A DNA stretch of 64,000 nucleotides, from NCBI GenBank assembly GCA_963793335.1, contig CAWBZS010000001.1, forward strand, positions 372,001-436,000. Direction: 5' to 3'. A program made the position numbers and the translations under genes. The notes beneath the pieces are model-generated. The model saw only the letters and a program-made list of their open reading frames with translations. It was not told the DNA's origin and ran no database searches. Shown piece after piece: positions 17,278 through 25,409 of the stretch; positions within the stretch are counted from its first letter, which is position 1; each line of letters opens with the position of its first letter. The DNA comes from Sva-07 sp963793335. GTDB taxonomy: Bacteria > Actinomycetota > Acidimicrobiia > Acidimicrobiales > Ilumatobacteraceae.

Positions 17278-17350
17278 GCGTCGTCGCGCTCGATCGCCCA
17301 CCGCTGCCGGCTCGGTGCGGTGCGGTGCGGTGCGGGTGGCGGTGTGACGT

Positions 17351-18013
17351 TCAGTGCGACATCAGCGCGAGCGGCAGCCCGAGGCCCACCTCGGCGCGCA
17401 CGGTCGCAATGCGCCGTCCCGGCTGCACGGCATCCTTCGGTGCCGAGATCCGGTCCGGGCCGATCACCTCGCATGCGGCGTCGAGGTCGTCGACGATCAG
17501 CACGAGACCCCAGAAGCTGGCCGGGCCATCGGGCACCTCGGGACGCTCCACGAGTTCCACGATCAGCCCGCCGCGCCCGATGCGATGGAACCCCTGCCGC
17601 ATCGTGCCCACCTCCCGGATGCGCTTGAGTTCGCACCCCGTCGCCAGCTCGATCGCGTCGCTGGTGCGCTGCAGGTCGGCAGTCAGCACCACCACATGAT
17701 CGAGCCCGATCGCTCGTATCGCATGCTCCGCGTATCGGGGCGCCATCGGCTCGACGAGCTCCGTCGGCAGTCCGTCGATCGACGATGCCCGCTCGACGCC
17801 CGCCATGCCGCTCAGTGCCCAGCCGACCAGCCCGGGCTCCCCCGACGACACGATCCGAATCGAGGTCCCGACCAGCGCAATCAGTCCCTCATCGGTCACG
17901 GTCAGCCCCAACGAGCGCCACACGTCGGCATCGCCGGCGACGCTCAGCCACTCGACCTTCGGCTCGCCCGACGGCGAGGCCCCGTGACCGGTGAGATCGG
18001 TGCGATCGTTCAT
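17351..18013 (-). CDS. VOC (glyoxalase-like) family protein
   Basis: The 220-residue protein contains a glyoxalase-like repeat (GLDHVVVLTADLQRTSDAIE around residue 115, then RQGFHRIGRGGLIVELVERP and WGLVLIVDDLDAACEVI). The N-terminal half looks like a degenerate VOC half. Substrate unknown; metal ligands typical of glyoxalase I are not all obvious. ATG 18013 is used; the frame is open a few codons further upstream. It stands alone, tail-to-tail with the VaFE gene after a 73-base gap that includes a short GTGCG tandem repeat near 17318. Confidence 0.75.
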   Translation of the reverse strand: MNDRTDLTGHGASPSGEPKVEWLSVAGDADVWRSLGLTVTDEGLIALVGTSIRIVSSGEPGLVGWALSGMAGVERASSIDGLPTELVEPMAPRYAEHAIRAIGLDHVVVLTADLQRTSDAIELATGCELKRIREVGTMRQGFHRIGRGGLIVELVERPEVPDGPASFWGLVLIVDDLDAACEVIGPDRISAPKDAVQPGRRIATVRAEVGLGLPLALMSH

Positions 18014-18071
18014 CGCCTCAGTCTCCCCTGCGCGTCGATGCATCGCGAAAGCCGGGGCGAGACGCGACGAA

Positions 18072-18113
18072 GCGCCCGATCAGCGGCTCCGTGTGGAGCG
18101 ACCCATCGGGCGC
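18072..18113. terminator. Nested hairpin, possible terminator
   Basis: Perfect 9-base arms GCGCCCGAT (18072-18080) and ATCGGGCGC (18105-18113) enclose a smaller GCTCC/GGAGC hairpin. It lies just after the bL37 gene in its direction of transcription and may end that message; no T-run follows. Confidence 0.4.
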
Positions 18114-18176
18114 CTCGCGAGATCGACGCTCGGCCCAGCGGTTGGGGACGAGCCGAGATGTACGGGTGCGAGGTGG

Positions 18177-18260
18177 TCAGCGACCCATGTTCGGGCGCTT
18201 GCCGTGATTCGCCTTCGAGCGGCGCATCTTGGCCTTTTTCCTTTTGGTCTTCTTCGACAT
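18177..18260 (-). CDS. 50S ribosomal protein bL37
   Basis: A 27-residue, extremely basic product begins MSKKTKRKKAKMRRSKANHG and ends GKRPNMGR. The SKANHGKRPN signature matches bL37, a small protein seen in mycobacterial 50S structures and conserved in Actinobacteria. It is too short for routine gene callers. TATGAT (18275-18270) lies 9 bases before the ATG. Its short length, Lys/Arg content and isolated monocistronic position are typical. It probably stabilises rRNA in the large subunit. Confidence 0.85.
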   Translation of the reverse strand: MSKKTKRKKAKMRRSKANHGKRPNMGR

Positions 18261-18269
18261 AGGGCGAGC

Positions 18270-18275
18270 ATCATA
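18270..18275 (-). promoter_or_regulatory. -10 element (TATGAT) of the bL37 gene
   Basis: On the minus strand TATGAT is followed by 9 bases and ATG 18260. Confidence 0.45.
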
Positions 18276-18296
18276 CGGCGCCCCGGCCCAAGATGC

Positions 18297-19310
18297 TCAG
18301 GAAGCGGCCCAAGCCAGCAGATCCTCCGCCGACATCGTGTTGATGATCCGTTCGATCGGCACCCCGCGTTCGGCGGCACGGTCGCAGCCGAACGCCTGCC
18401 ACTCGAGCTGACCCGTGGCGTGAGCGTCGGAGTCGATCGAGAACCAGCAGCCGTAGTCGATGGCGACGTCGAGCAACGCACGTGGCGGATCCAACCGTTC
18501 CGGGCGGCAGTTGATCTCCACCGCGGTGTCGAACTGGGCGCAGGCGGCGAACACGTAGTCGGCGTCGAAATCGGACGGGGGCCGCTTGCCGATCATCCGA
18601 CCGGTGCAGTGGCCGAGGATGTCGACGTGCGGCGACGCCACCGCCATCAGCATCCGCTCGGTCATCTGCTGGCGTTCCATCCGCAGCTTCGAGTGCACGC
18701 TCGCGACCACGACATCGAGCCGCTCCAGCATCTCATCGGACAGATCGAGCGAGCCGTCTTCGAGGATGTCGACCTCCATCCCCGCCAGGATTCGGAAGTC
18801 GTGGCCGGCGGCTGCGATGTCGGCATTGACCGCAGCGATCTGATCGAGCTGCTCGCTCAGGCGCTGCTCGTTGAGGCCGTGAGCGATCGTCAGGCGGGCC
18901 GAGTGGTCGGTCTGCACCATGTAGTCGTGACCGATCGCAATCGCGGTGGCCGCCATCGCCTCGATCGGGGCGCCGCCGTCGCTCCACGTCGAGTGCAGGT
19001 GGCAATCACCCCGAAGCGCATCGCGATACACCTGCCCCTCCGGCGTGATCGGCACCTGCGACTCGGCTTCGATCTTCGCCAGGTAGGCCGGCTCGCGTCC
19101 GGCCAGCGCATCGGCGATCACCGCTGCGGTCGACGATCCGATGCCATCGAGATCGGTGAGCGTTCCGTCCGCCGCTCGTTCGGCGAGCTCGTCGGGTGGC
19201 GTGGATCGCACCACGTCGAGCGCACGCGCGAACGCCTTCGCCTTGAACCCACGCTCGTGTGCCCGATCGAGGCAGTGGATCACGCGCAGGATCGCCTGCT
19301 CGGGCGTCAT
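18297..19310 (-). CDS. PHP-domain phosphoesterase (PolX C-terminal-like)
   Basis: The 337-residue protein has an N-terminal helix-hairpin-helix DNA-binding region (LTDLDGIGSSTAAVIADAL, about 51-69) and a C-terminal PHP phosphoesterase domain with metal-binding motifs GDCHLHSTWSDG, VQTDHS, AGMEVDILEDG, HVDILGHCTGRM and SIDSDAHAT. The layout resembles family X DNA polymerase lacking its catalytic palm, and such stand-alone proteins are widespread in Actinobacteria; a role in DNA end processing is possible but unproven. ATG 19310 is supported by TACGAT 6 bases before it. Confidence 0.85.
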   Translation of the reverse strand: MTPEQAILRVIHCLDRAHERGFKAKAFARALDVVRSTPPDELAERAADGTLTDLDGIGSSTAAVIADALAGREPAYLAKIEAESQVPITPEGQVYRDALRGDCHLHSTWSDGGAPIEAMAATAIAIGHDYMVQTDHSARLTIAHGLNEQRLSEQLDQIAAVNADIAAAGHDFRILAGMEVDILEDGSLDLSDEMLERLDVVVASVHSKLRMERQQMTERMLMAVASPHVDILGHCTGRMIGKRPPSDFDADYVFAACAQFDTAVEINCRPERLDPPRALLDVAIDYGCWFSIDSDAHATGQLEWQAFGCDRAAERGVPIERIINTMSAEDLLAWAAS

Positions 19311-19316
19311 CCCCCG

Positions 19317-19322
19317 ATCGTA
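19317..19322 (-). promoter_or_regulatory. -10 element (TACGAT) of the PHP gene
   Basis: TACGAT on the minus strand, 6 bases, then ATG 19310; leaderless arrangement. Confidence 0.45.
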
Positions 19323-19384
19323 CCCACCCCGCCCGACCGACCCGACCCCACCCTCACTCCACCCTCGCCTCGCCCCGAGTGCAC

Positions 19385-19431
19385 GTCTGTGCGGATCCGG
19401 TTGCGAATCGTGCAATCACATCCGCACAGAC
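19385..19431. repeat. Family A hairpin, left copy
   Basis: 47 nt: perfect 12-base arms (GTCTGTGCGGAT at 19385-19396 and complement at 19420-19431) around a 23-base interior containing GGTTGCGAATCGTGC. It ends 45 bases before the AbiEi-DUF559 start codon. 39 of 47 positions match the right copy. Confidence 0.85.
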
Positions 19432-19476
19432 GGGCGTCCGCTTCCGTTTCGGCCGTCGACGCGCCCACTCGGAGGC

Positions 19477-20379
19477 ATGCGACTCTCCGACTTCGACGAC
19501 TGGGCGCGAGCCCACCACGGCATCATCACGCTCGAGGCATCCGGGCTCTCCCGCGATGCGTGGTACCGGATGATCAGGGCCGGCACCGTCGAGCAACTCC
19601 ACCCGCATGTCGCCCGCCTCCACGGCACACCCGACACGCCGGAACAGCGAATCATCGCGGCGGCACACAGCGTCGGCGCTGGAGCGCTCGCCTCGCATCG
19701 ATCAGCCGCTCGCCTCTGGGGCATCCCGCGCCCCGAGGACGACCCCGTCGACCTGCTCCTCCCCTCGCAGCGGCGCGACGTCCAGCGGTCCGGCGTCGTC
19801 ATCCATCGACCACGCGACCTCGCCCGACTGATCCCACAGCGGCGATACAGCATCCGCTGCACGAGCATCATCCGGACCCTGCTCGACCTCGGCGCCGTCG
19901 ATCCTCAGGCGTTGCCCGATGCCGTCGGTCACGCGATCACCAACAACCTCGTCCCGTTGGAGGCGCTCGAAGCTGCGGCTGAGCAACATGGCCGGCCCGG
20001 ACGCTCGGGGGTCGTCGCCATTCGGGATGCAATCGCCGACTGGTCGATCGACCGACGACCGACCGACTCGATGCTCGAGGCCGCCTTCCACCGACTCGCC
20101 GTTCGGTACGGGCTCCCGCCGCTCGAGTTCCATCCGATCATCGAGGGGTACGAAATCGACTTTCGCGTTCGCGACACCCCGGTGCTGATCGAGTGCGACG
20201 GGTGGGCCTACCACGGGCGCGAACGCCGACACTTCGAACGCGACCGGGAACGCGATGCCAAGCTGATCGGCGCCGGCTGGATCGTGTTGCGCTTCACCTA
20301 TCGAGCGGTGACGACACATCCGACGGCCACAGCCGAACGAATCCGCACGGCGGTCGCCCAATGGTCCGACGCCGCCTGA
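19477..20379 (+). CDS. AbiEi-like / DUF559 two-domain protein
   Basis: The 300-residue protein has an N-terminal AbiEi antitoxin-like winged-helix segment (MRLSDFDDWARAHHGIITLE, YRMIRAGTVEQLHPHVARL, ALASHRSAARLWGI) and a C-terminal DUF559 domain with the Vsr/PD-(D/E)XK pattern: EIDFRV, VLIECDGWAYH, then RERDAKLIGAGWIVLRFT. The acidic residues expected for a metal nuclease are present. No AbiEii toxin partner is next to it. In Actinobacteria such proteins occur as multi-copy orphans of unknown role. It is bracketed by two copies of a 47-nt hairpin (family A) in direct orientation, 45 bases upstream and 21 bases downstream. The start at ATG 19477 fits the conserved beginning. It may be part of a mobile or selfish unit; that is inference. 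Confidence 0.85.
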   Translation: MRLSDFDDWARAHHGIITLEASGLSRDAWYRMIRAGTVEQLHPHVARLHGTPDTPEQRIIAAAHSVGAGALASHRSAARLWGIPRPEDDPVDLLLPSQRRDVQRSGVVIHRPRDLARLIPQRRYSIRCTSIIRTLLDLGAVDPQALPDAVGHAITNNLVPLEALEAAAEQHGRPGRSGVVAIRDAIADWSIDRRPTDSMLEAAFHRLAVRYGLPPLEFHPIIEGYEIDFRVRDTPVLIECDGWAYHGRERRHFERDRERDAKLIGAGWIVLRFTYRAVTTHPTATAERIRTAVAQWSDAA

Positions 20380-20400
20380 TCTCACCACCCGCAATCGCCG

Positions 20401-20447
20401 GTCTGCGCGGATCTGGTTGCGGATCGTGCGACTGGATCCGCACAGAC
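20401..20447. repeat. Family A hairpin, right copy
   Basis: 47 nt with arms GTCTGCGCGGAT (20401-20412) and ATCCGCACAGAC (20436-20447), one mismatch between arms, interior GGTTGCGGATCGTGCGAC. Same orientation as the left copy. It begins 21 bases after the AbiEi-DUF559 stop and ends 32 bases before ychF. Confidence 0.85.
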
Positions 20448-20479
20448 GGCAAGATCGCCTCGGTAGCCTCGGGCGCCTC

Positions 20480-21569
20480 ATGGAACGTTTCGGACTCGTC
20501 GGTCTCCCCAACGCGGGCAAGAGCTCGCTGTACAACGCATTGACCGGCGGTGGCGCGCTCGCTGCGCCGTACCCGTTCGCCACGAAGGACCCGAACATCG
20601 GGGTGGCGAAGGTGCCCGACGATCGGCTCGACCGCCTCTCGGTGATGTCGAAGTCGAAGCAGACGATCCACGCCTCCGTGGAAGTGGTCGACATCGGCGG
20701 CCTGGTCGAGGGCGCCAGCCAGGGCGAAGGTCTCGGCAACAAGTTCCTCGCCAACATCCGCGAGGTCGACGCGATCGTCTTCGTGCTCCGAGCGTTCGTC
20801 AACGACGACATCACCGGGCCCTCCGATCCACTCGAGCACCTCCGCGTGGTCGAGATCGAGCTGGCCCTCGCCGACCTGGAGACCGTCGAGAAGCGCCTCC
20901 ATCAGACCAAGCGGCAGGCCAAGCTCGACAAGGCGATGGCCCAAGAAACCGAATACCTGCAGGTTGCCTACGACGCGCTGTCCGAGGGGCTACCGCTCTA
21001 CCGCGCCGGTCTCAACGACGACGTCCGCGACGCGCTCGGCGCCGTACTTCCTGCTCACCAATCGGCGGGTGCTCGTGGTGGTCAACGTCGGCGAGGACGA
21101 CATCGAATCGATCCCCGAGAAGGAAGCACTCGTCTCCGCCGAGTTCAACAACGCCGGCGACAACGTCGAGGTGATCGGCATGTGCGTGCAGATGGAAGCC
21201 GAGGCCGCCGCGATCGAAGACCCCGACGAGCGCGCCGAGATCCTCGAAGGATTCGGCCTGGGCGAAGGCGCGTTGTTCCGCATGGTCCGGTCCGCGTATC
21301 ACTTGCTCGGCCTGCGCACGTATTTCACGACCGGCGAGAAGGAATCGCGGGCGTGGACGTTCTACGAGGGGTCGACGGCGCCGATCTGCGCCGGACGAAT
21401 CCACACCGACTTCCAGCGCGGGTTCATCCGTGCGGAGGTCATCCAGTGGGATGAACTGCTGGAGCTCGGGTCGTGGAACGCCGCCAAGGACGCCGGCAAG
21501 ATGCGCGTCGAAGGCAAGGACTACATCGCACAGGACGGCGACGTGATGGAGTTCCGCTTCAACGTGTAA
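20480..21569 (+). CDS. ychF: Redox-regulated ATPase/GTPase YchF (frameshifted)
   Basis: The N-terminus is a classic Obg-family G domain (MERFGLVGLPNAGKSSLYNA, VVDIGGLVEGASQGEGLGNK, DAIVFVLRAF). After VRDALGA near 21041 one extra base shifts the frame; the second frame continues YFLLTNRRVLVVVNVGEDD and goes on to the TGS domain (TFYEGSTAPICAGRIHTDFQ, KDYIAQDGDVMEFRFNV). Corrected length is 362, the family norm. YchF binds ribosomes and ATP and is one of the most conserved bacterial proteins, so a real lesion is unlikely. The TAA stop lies inside a palindromic repeat. Confidence 0.93.
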
Positions 21570-21595
21570 CGGTTGGTGTCTGACACCAAACGTGA
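21567..21595. repeat. GGTGTCTGACACC palindrome, copy 1
   Basis: The 29-nt element centres on T21581 with 8-base perfect inner arms (TTGGTGTC/GACACCAA) and partly matched outer arms. It starts with the ychF TAA stop codon and separates the convergent genes ychF and the ABC permease; it may act as a bidirectional terminator. Confidence 0.75.
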
Positions 21596-21604
21596 CGGGT
21601 CGAG

Positions 21605-22399
21605 TCAGGCGTCGGTTCGCTGGGTCGGCCGCCGAAGCTGTTGCGCCGGTGTGAACAGCTCCCGCGAGATCCCGAGGCTCATCACCGCGGTGGTCGTCGC
21701 AACACTGCCCAGCACCAGGTACATCACCGACACCTGCACCTTGACCGCGTCCGCTGGGTCGACACCGGCGAGAATCAGCCCCACCATCGCCCCGGGCAAG
21801 AAGACGATGCCGACTGCTTTGGTCGACTCGATCTGCGGTACGAGCGCGGTTCGCAGAGCCTGACGGAGGTGCGGCTGGAACGCTTCGGACGAGGTGAGCC
21901 CGAGGGCGAGCCGTCCCTCGATCACGCCGCGCTGCTCGTCGGCGGCGATCAGCAATTGGCGCGACACCAGCACGGTCGCGGCCAACGAGTTGCCCACCAC
22001 CATGCCCCCGAGCGGCACCAGGGTGCGGCCCTCGAACTCGTAGATCCCGAACCCGAACAGCACGCCGAGCACGACCACGGCAGACGCCGCGTACGCCAGC
22101 AGCGAGAGCGGAAGCACCTTGGGCACCTCCGCGGCGCGGCGCGACGTCGTGTACGCGGCGAAGCTCACCATCGCCAGCAGCCAGATGCCCGAATAGATCA
22201 GCGGGTCGTCGGGATCGACGACGAACTGCAGCACCCATCCGACCACGAGCAATTGCACCAGCGCGCGCAACGACGCCCACAGCAAGCTGCGCTCGAGGCC
22301 GAGCTGACGCCACAGCGAGATCCCGACAGCGACCGCGACCAGGATCCCCGATGCAGCCAGCCCGGTGGCGCCGATGTCGCCCTGGTCGACCGCGAACAT
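21605..22399 (-). CDS. ABC transporter permease, FetB/UPF0014 family
   Basis: The 264-residue protein has about seven hydrophobic helices and the family's conserved segments (SLRALVQLLVVGWVLQFV, PLGGMVVGNSLAATVL, FLPGAMVGLILAGVDPADA, YLVLGSVATTTAVMS). In Escherichia coli FetAB exports iron; the substrate here is not shown by sequence. ATG 22399 lies 34 bases after the ATPase gene ends, so the pair forms one transporter operon. Confidence 0.85.
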   Translation of the reverse strand: MFAVDQGDIGATGLAASGILVAVAVGISLWRQLGLERSLLWASLRALVQLLVVGWVLQFVVDPDDPLIYSGIWLLAMVSFAAYTTSRRAAEVPKVLPLSLLAYAASAVVVLGVLFGFGIYEFEGRTLVPLGGMVVGNSLAATVLVSRQLLIAADEQRGVIEGRLALGLTSSEAFQPHLRQALRTALVPQIESTKAVGIVFLPGAMVGLILAGVDPADAVKVQVSVMYLVLGSVATTTAVMSLGISRELFTPAQQLRRPTQRTDA

Positions 22400-22433
22400 C
22401 ACGGCCAGACCCGTTCCGGCGAGGTGGGGGCGC

Positions 22434-23138
22434 TCACGGGGCCCCGACCGATCGTCGCACGACGGGATCGTCGCTGCGGTCGAGTTGCTCGAGATGTCCG
22501 ACCGCACGGACCGCACCGTCGGCGAGCACGATCACATGGTCGGCGAGCCGCCGGAGCTGGTCGGTGTCGTGGCTCACCCAGATGACGGCCACCCCGGAGT
22601 CGGCGAGCATGCGGGCCAAGTCCTCGACGGTCCCGCGAGCCTCCCGGTCGAGCGCCGCGGTCGGCTCGTCGGCCAGGAGGACCGCCGGCTCGGTGAGCAA
22701 CGCCCGAGCGACGCACATCCGCTGCGCTTCGCCCCCCGACAGCGTGTCCGCATCGTGGTCGAGGAGTTCGGCGCTGAGCCCGACGTGTTCGAGGACGTGA
22801 CGCGCTCGGCCGTCCTCCACGTCGGGCAGCGCCACCCGGAGGTTGTCGGCAACCGTCCCGGGAAAGAGCGGCGCACGCTGGAACACCATCGCCACTCGCC
22901 GTCGCAGTTCGGTGGGCTCCCACTCGGTGAGTGCCCGGCCGCGCCACCGAACCTCGCCGGCGATCGGATCATCGAGACGGTTCAGCAACCGCAACAACGT
23001 CGACTTGCCAGAACCGGACGGTCCGGCCAAGACCGTCACCCCGTCGGCGGGGATCGCCAGATCCATCGACCGCAGGATCGGCGTTTCGGCGGGTCCGGCG
23101 TCGACACCGACCAACTCGAAGAGGTCAGGTGACGACAC
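22434..23138 (-). CDS. ABC transporter ATP-binding protein, FetA-like
   Basis: The 234-residue ATPase carries Walker A AGPSGSGKSTLLR (about 39-51), signature LSGGEAQRM, Walker B VLLADEPTAAL and the H-loop WVSHDTDQL. Proximity to the UPF0014 permease suggests a FetAB-like exporter at the cytoplasmic membrane. It starts at GTG 23138 and runs divergently from the DUF192 gene, with 95 bases between. Confidence 0.87.
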   Translation of the reverse strand: MSSPDLFELVGVDAGPAETPILRSMDLAIPADGVTVLAGPSGSGKSTLLRLLNRLDDPIAGEVRWRGRALTEWEPTELRRRVAMVFQRAPLFPGTVADNLRVALPDVEDGRARHVLEHVGLSAELLDHDADTLSGGEAQRMCVARALLTEPAVLLADEPTAALDREARGTVEDLARMLADSGVAVIWVSHDTDQLRRLADHVIVLADGAVRAVGHLEQLDRSDDPVVRRSVGAP

Positions 23139-23233
23139 GGCTGATCACCTGCGAGCTCACTCGGCGAACGTACCCCAACCGACCCGGGTCGACACGCCCA
23201 CCGCGAACGGCGCAGATCTGGCACACTGCCAGC

Positions 23234-23617
23234 ATGGCTTGGTTGGTCAGTGACGCCCGCGTGCTGGCCTCGGCGGAAGTCGCCACCACCCGTGCAACGC
23301 GGCGACGTGGTCTGCTGGGGCGCGAACATCTCGATGGCGCACTCGTCATCGAACGCTGTCGATGGATCCACACGATCGGGATGAAGTTCCCGATCGACGT
23401 TGCCTACCTCGACGCCGACGGGGTCGTGGTGAAGACGCTGCACATGAACCGGTACCGCATCGGCGTGCCGGTGTGGCGAGCGAGTTGGCTGATCGAGGCC
23501 GAGGGCGGCGCGTTCGGGCGATGGGGCCTGCATGTCGGCGACGAGGTCGAGATCCGCCACGACGACAGCGACGACGACCGCGGTGACACTGGTGTCGCCG
23601 ACGGCAGCGCCGGATGA
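23234..23617 (+). CDS. DUF192 family protein
   Basis: The 127-residue protein contains the DUF192 core (RRRGLLGREHLDGALVIE, WIHTIGMKFPIDVAYLDADG, VVKTLHMNRYRIG) without a signal peptide. The function of the family is not established. The C-terminal 20 residues are Asp/Gly-rich and probably disordered. Its stop overlaps the rsmI start by ATGA, so it begins an operon with rsmI and the HAD gene. Confidence 0.85.
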   Translation: MAWLVSDARVLASAEVATTRATRRRGLLGREHLDGALVIERCRWIHTIGMKFPIDVAYLDADGVVVKTLHMNRYRIGVPVWRASWLIEAEGGAFGRWGLHVGDEVEIRHDDSDDDRGDTGVADGSAG

Positions 23618-24471
23618 GCACGCTCTGGCTCGTCGCCACCCCGATCGGGAACCTCGGCGATCTGTCGCCGAGGGCGGTCGACGTGCTCGCCCACGTCGGG
23701 GTGATCTGCTGTGAGGACACGCGTCGAACCGGGCTGCTCCTCCAACACGCGGGGGTCAAGGCCGAGCGACTCGCGGTGTGCAACGACCACACCGAGGTGA
23801 GCCGTGTGGACGACGTGCTGCGCGTGCTCGGCAGCGGCCGCGACGTGGCGATCGTGAGCGACGCCGGCACCCCGGGCATCTCCGACCCCGGCGAACGAAT
23901 CGTGCGTGCCGTCATCGACGCCGGCTACACGATCAGCGCGGTGCCGGGTCCCAGCGCGGCGATCATGGCGCTCACGATCAGCGGGCTGAGTGCCGAGCGG
24001 TTCGTGTTCGAGGGGTTCATCCCACGCAAGGGCCGCGACCGATCCGAGCGTCTCGCCGAGATCGCAGCCGAGCACCGCACCACGGTGATCTACGAAGCTC
24101 CACACCGTGTGGCACGAACACTCGAGGATCTGCGCGAGGTGTGCGGCGGCGACCGCCTCGTGGTGGTCACCCGTGAGCTCACGAAGCTGCACGAAGCGGT
24201 CGTCCGAGGTCCGCTCGGGCAGATCGACATCGGCGGCCCGCGTGGCGAATACGTGCTCGTGCTCGCGGGTGCCGCCGTCGACGACGATCCGATCAGCGAC
24301 GACGACGTCCGGGACGCCTTGCGGGACGAGTTCGCCGCCGGTTCCTCCACCCGAGATGCAGCAGCGGTCGTCGCCCGGTCGGTCGGTCGGCCCAAGCGGG
24401 AGGTCTACGCGCTCGCCGTGGCGCTCGCGAGCCAGACTCGCCAGCCAGAATGGGAACGTGAACCCCGATGA
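23614..24471 (+). CDS. rsmI: 16S rRNA (cytidine(1402)-2'-O)-methyltransferase
   Basis: The 285-residue protein has the RsmI tetrapyrrole-methylase fold signature: LVATPIGNLGDLSPRAV at the start, EDTRRTGLLLQH, VSDAGTPGISDPGE, PGPSAAIMALTISGL and FEGFIPRK. RsmI methylates the ribose of C1402 in 16S rRNA with S-adenosylmethionine. Start and stop overlap the neighbours by four bases on each side, indicating translational coupling. Confidence 0.95.
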   Translation: MSTLWLVATPIGNLGDLSPRAVDVLAHVGVICCEDTRRTGLLLQHAGVKAERLAVCNDHTEVSRVDDVLRVLGSGRDVAIVSDAGTPGISDPGERIVRAVIDAGYTISAVPGPSAAIMALTISGLSAERFVFEGFIPRKGRDRSERLAEIAAEHRTTVIYEAPHRVARTLEDLREVCGGDRLVVVTRELTKLHEAVVRGPLGQIDIGGPRGEYVLVLAGAAVDDDPISDDDVRDALRDEFAAGSSTRDAAAVVARSVGRPKREVYALAVALASQTRQPEWEREPR

Positions 24472-25295
24472 GTGAGTACGTCAATGTCGCCAGTTCCGGC
24501 CCGAGCGCCGCGTTCTTCGACCTCGACCGCACCCTGATCTCGGGCTCGTCGGCGTTCACGCTCGCGATGCAGGCGCGCAAGGCCGGCCTGATCCCCAACC
24601 TCGAGTTCGCCCGAGATGCCGCTGGGGCGATCTCGTTCCAGCTCTTCGGCGCCGACGACGACACGACCGACGCCGTCAAGGCCCGCATTCTGAAGGCGGT
24701 CGCCGGAATGCGCCAGAGCGACCTCCAAGCCCTGAACGTGGAGGTGCTCCCCCGCCTGCTCGCCAAGCTCCGGCCGGAGGCTCGCCGTCTCCTCGACCGG
24801 CACCGCCACGCCGGGCGAGACACCTTCATCGTGTCGGCGGCGCCGCAGGAGATCGTGGAGCCGCTCGCCCATTCGTTCGGGATGACCTCGGGCATCGGGA
24901 CGCGCAGCACCGTGATCGACGGTCGATACAGCGGCGATCTCGATGGACCGTTCTGTTACGGCGCCGGCAAGGTGGAGGCGATGCAGGAGCTCGCCAACTG
25001 GAACGGGTACGAGCTGGATCAGTGCTACGCCTACAGCGACTCGGCCAGTGACCTCCCGATGCTCGAGGCGGTCGGGCATCCGGTGGCCGTCAATCCCGAC
25101 GCCAAGCTCGAACGTCACGCACGGCGCCACGGGTGGCCGATCGTGATCTTCAGCCAGCAGACCAAGTCGGTGGTGCGCCGCACGGCCGCATCGATCGGGA
25201 CCGTCGGGGTCGCCGGCGCCGGTTTCGCCGCGGGCATCGCAGTGGCCGGCTCACGCAGCACCAAGCGCGGCCGTTCCGGCTTGCGACGCCGCTGA
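24468..25295 (+). CDS. HAD-superfamily subfamily IB phosphatase
   Basis: The 275-residue protein has HAD motif I FFDLDRTLISGSS (about 16-28), motif II FIVSAAPQEIVEPLA and motif III-IV YAYSDSASDLPMLEAVG, with a GKVEAMQEL helix between, a layout typical of SerB-like and lipid-phosphate HAD-IB enzymes. The C-terminal 50 residues include a glycine/alanine hydrophobic stretch (GVAGAGFAAGIAVAG) that could anchor it to the membrane, followed by a basic tail. Substrate unknown. Confidence 0.85.
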   Translation: MSEYVNVASSGPSAAFFDLDRTLISGSSAFTLAMQARKAGLIPNLEFARDAAGAISFQLFGADDDTTDAVKARILKAVAGMRQSDLQALNVEVLPRLLAKLRPEARRLLDRHRHAGRDTFIVSAAPQEIVEPLAHSFGMTSGIGTRSTVIDGRYSGDLDGPFCYGAGKVEAMQELANWNGYELDQCYAYSDSASDLPMLEAVGHPVAVNPDAKLERHARRHGWPIVIFSQQTKSVVRRTAASIGTVGVAGAGFAAGIAVAGSRSTKRGRSGLRRR

Positions 25296-25327
25296 CGCCC
25301 CCAGAGCCCGGGTCTCGGGGAACCTTG

Positions 25328-25360
25328 GTGGTTCCCGGAGCCCGGGTCTCGGGGAACCAC
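25328..25360. repeat. GGTTCCC...GGGAACC palindrome pair, locus 1
   Basis: A 33-nt near-palindrome with centre CCCGGG; a second, left-truncated copy lies immediately upstream at about 25298-25324. Its reverse complement is identical over all 33 bases to the copy at 38702-38734. It separates the HAD gene from metG and may stop read-through. Confidence 0.8.
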
Positions 25361-25396
25361 GATGGAATCTCCGGTGGGCCGATGGGGCCGAGGCTC

Positions 25397-25402
25397 TAGC
25401 GT
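25397..25402 (+). promoter_or_regulatory. -10 element (TAGCGT) of metG
   Basis: TAGCGT, 7 bases, then GTG 25410. The same TAGCGT-N7-GTG string occurs before the genes at 38784 and 52134. Confidence 0.55.
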
Positions 25403-25409
25403 GCACGGG

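Noticed and set aside
19385..20447. CRISPR array or phage attachment sites around the AbiEi-DUF559 gene
   Set aside because: Only two copies of a hairpin flank a whole gene; there is no repeat-spacer periodicity and no integrase or tRNA.
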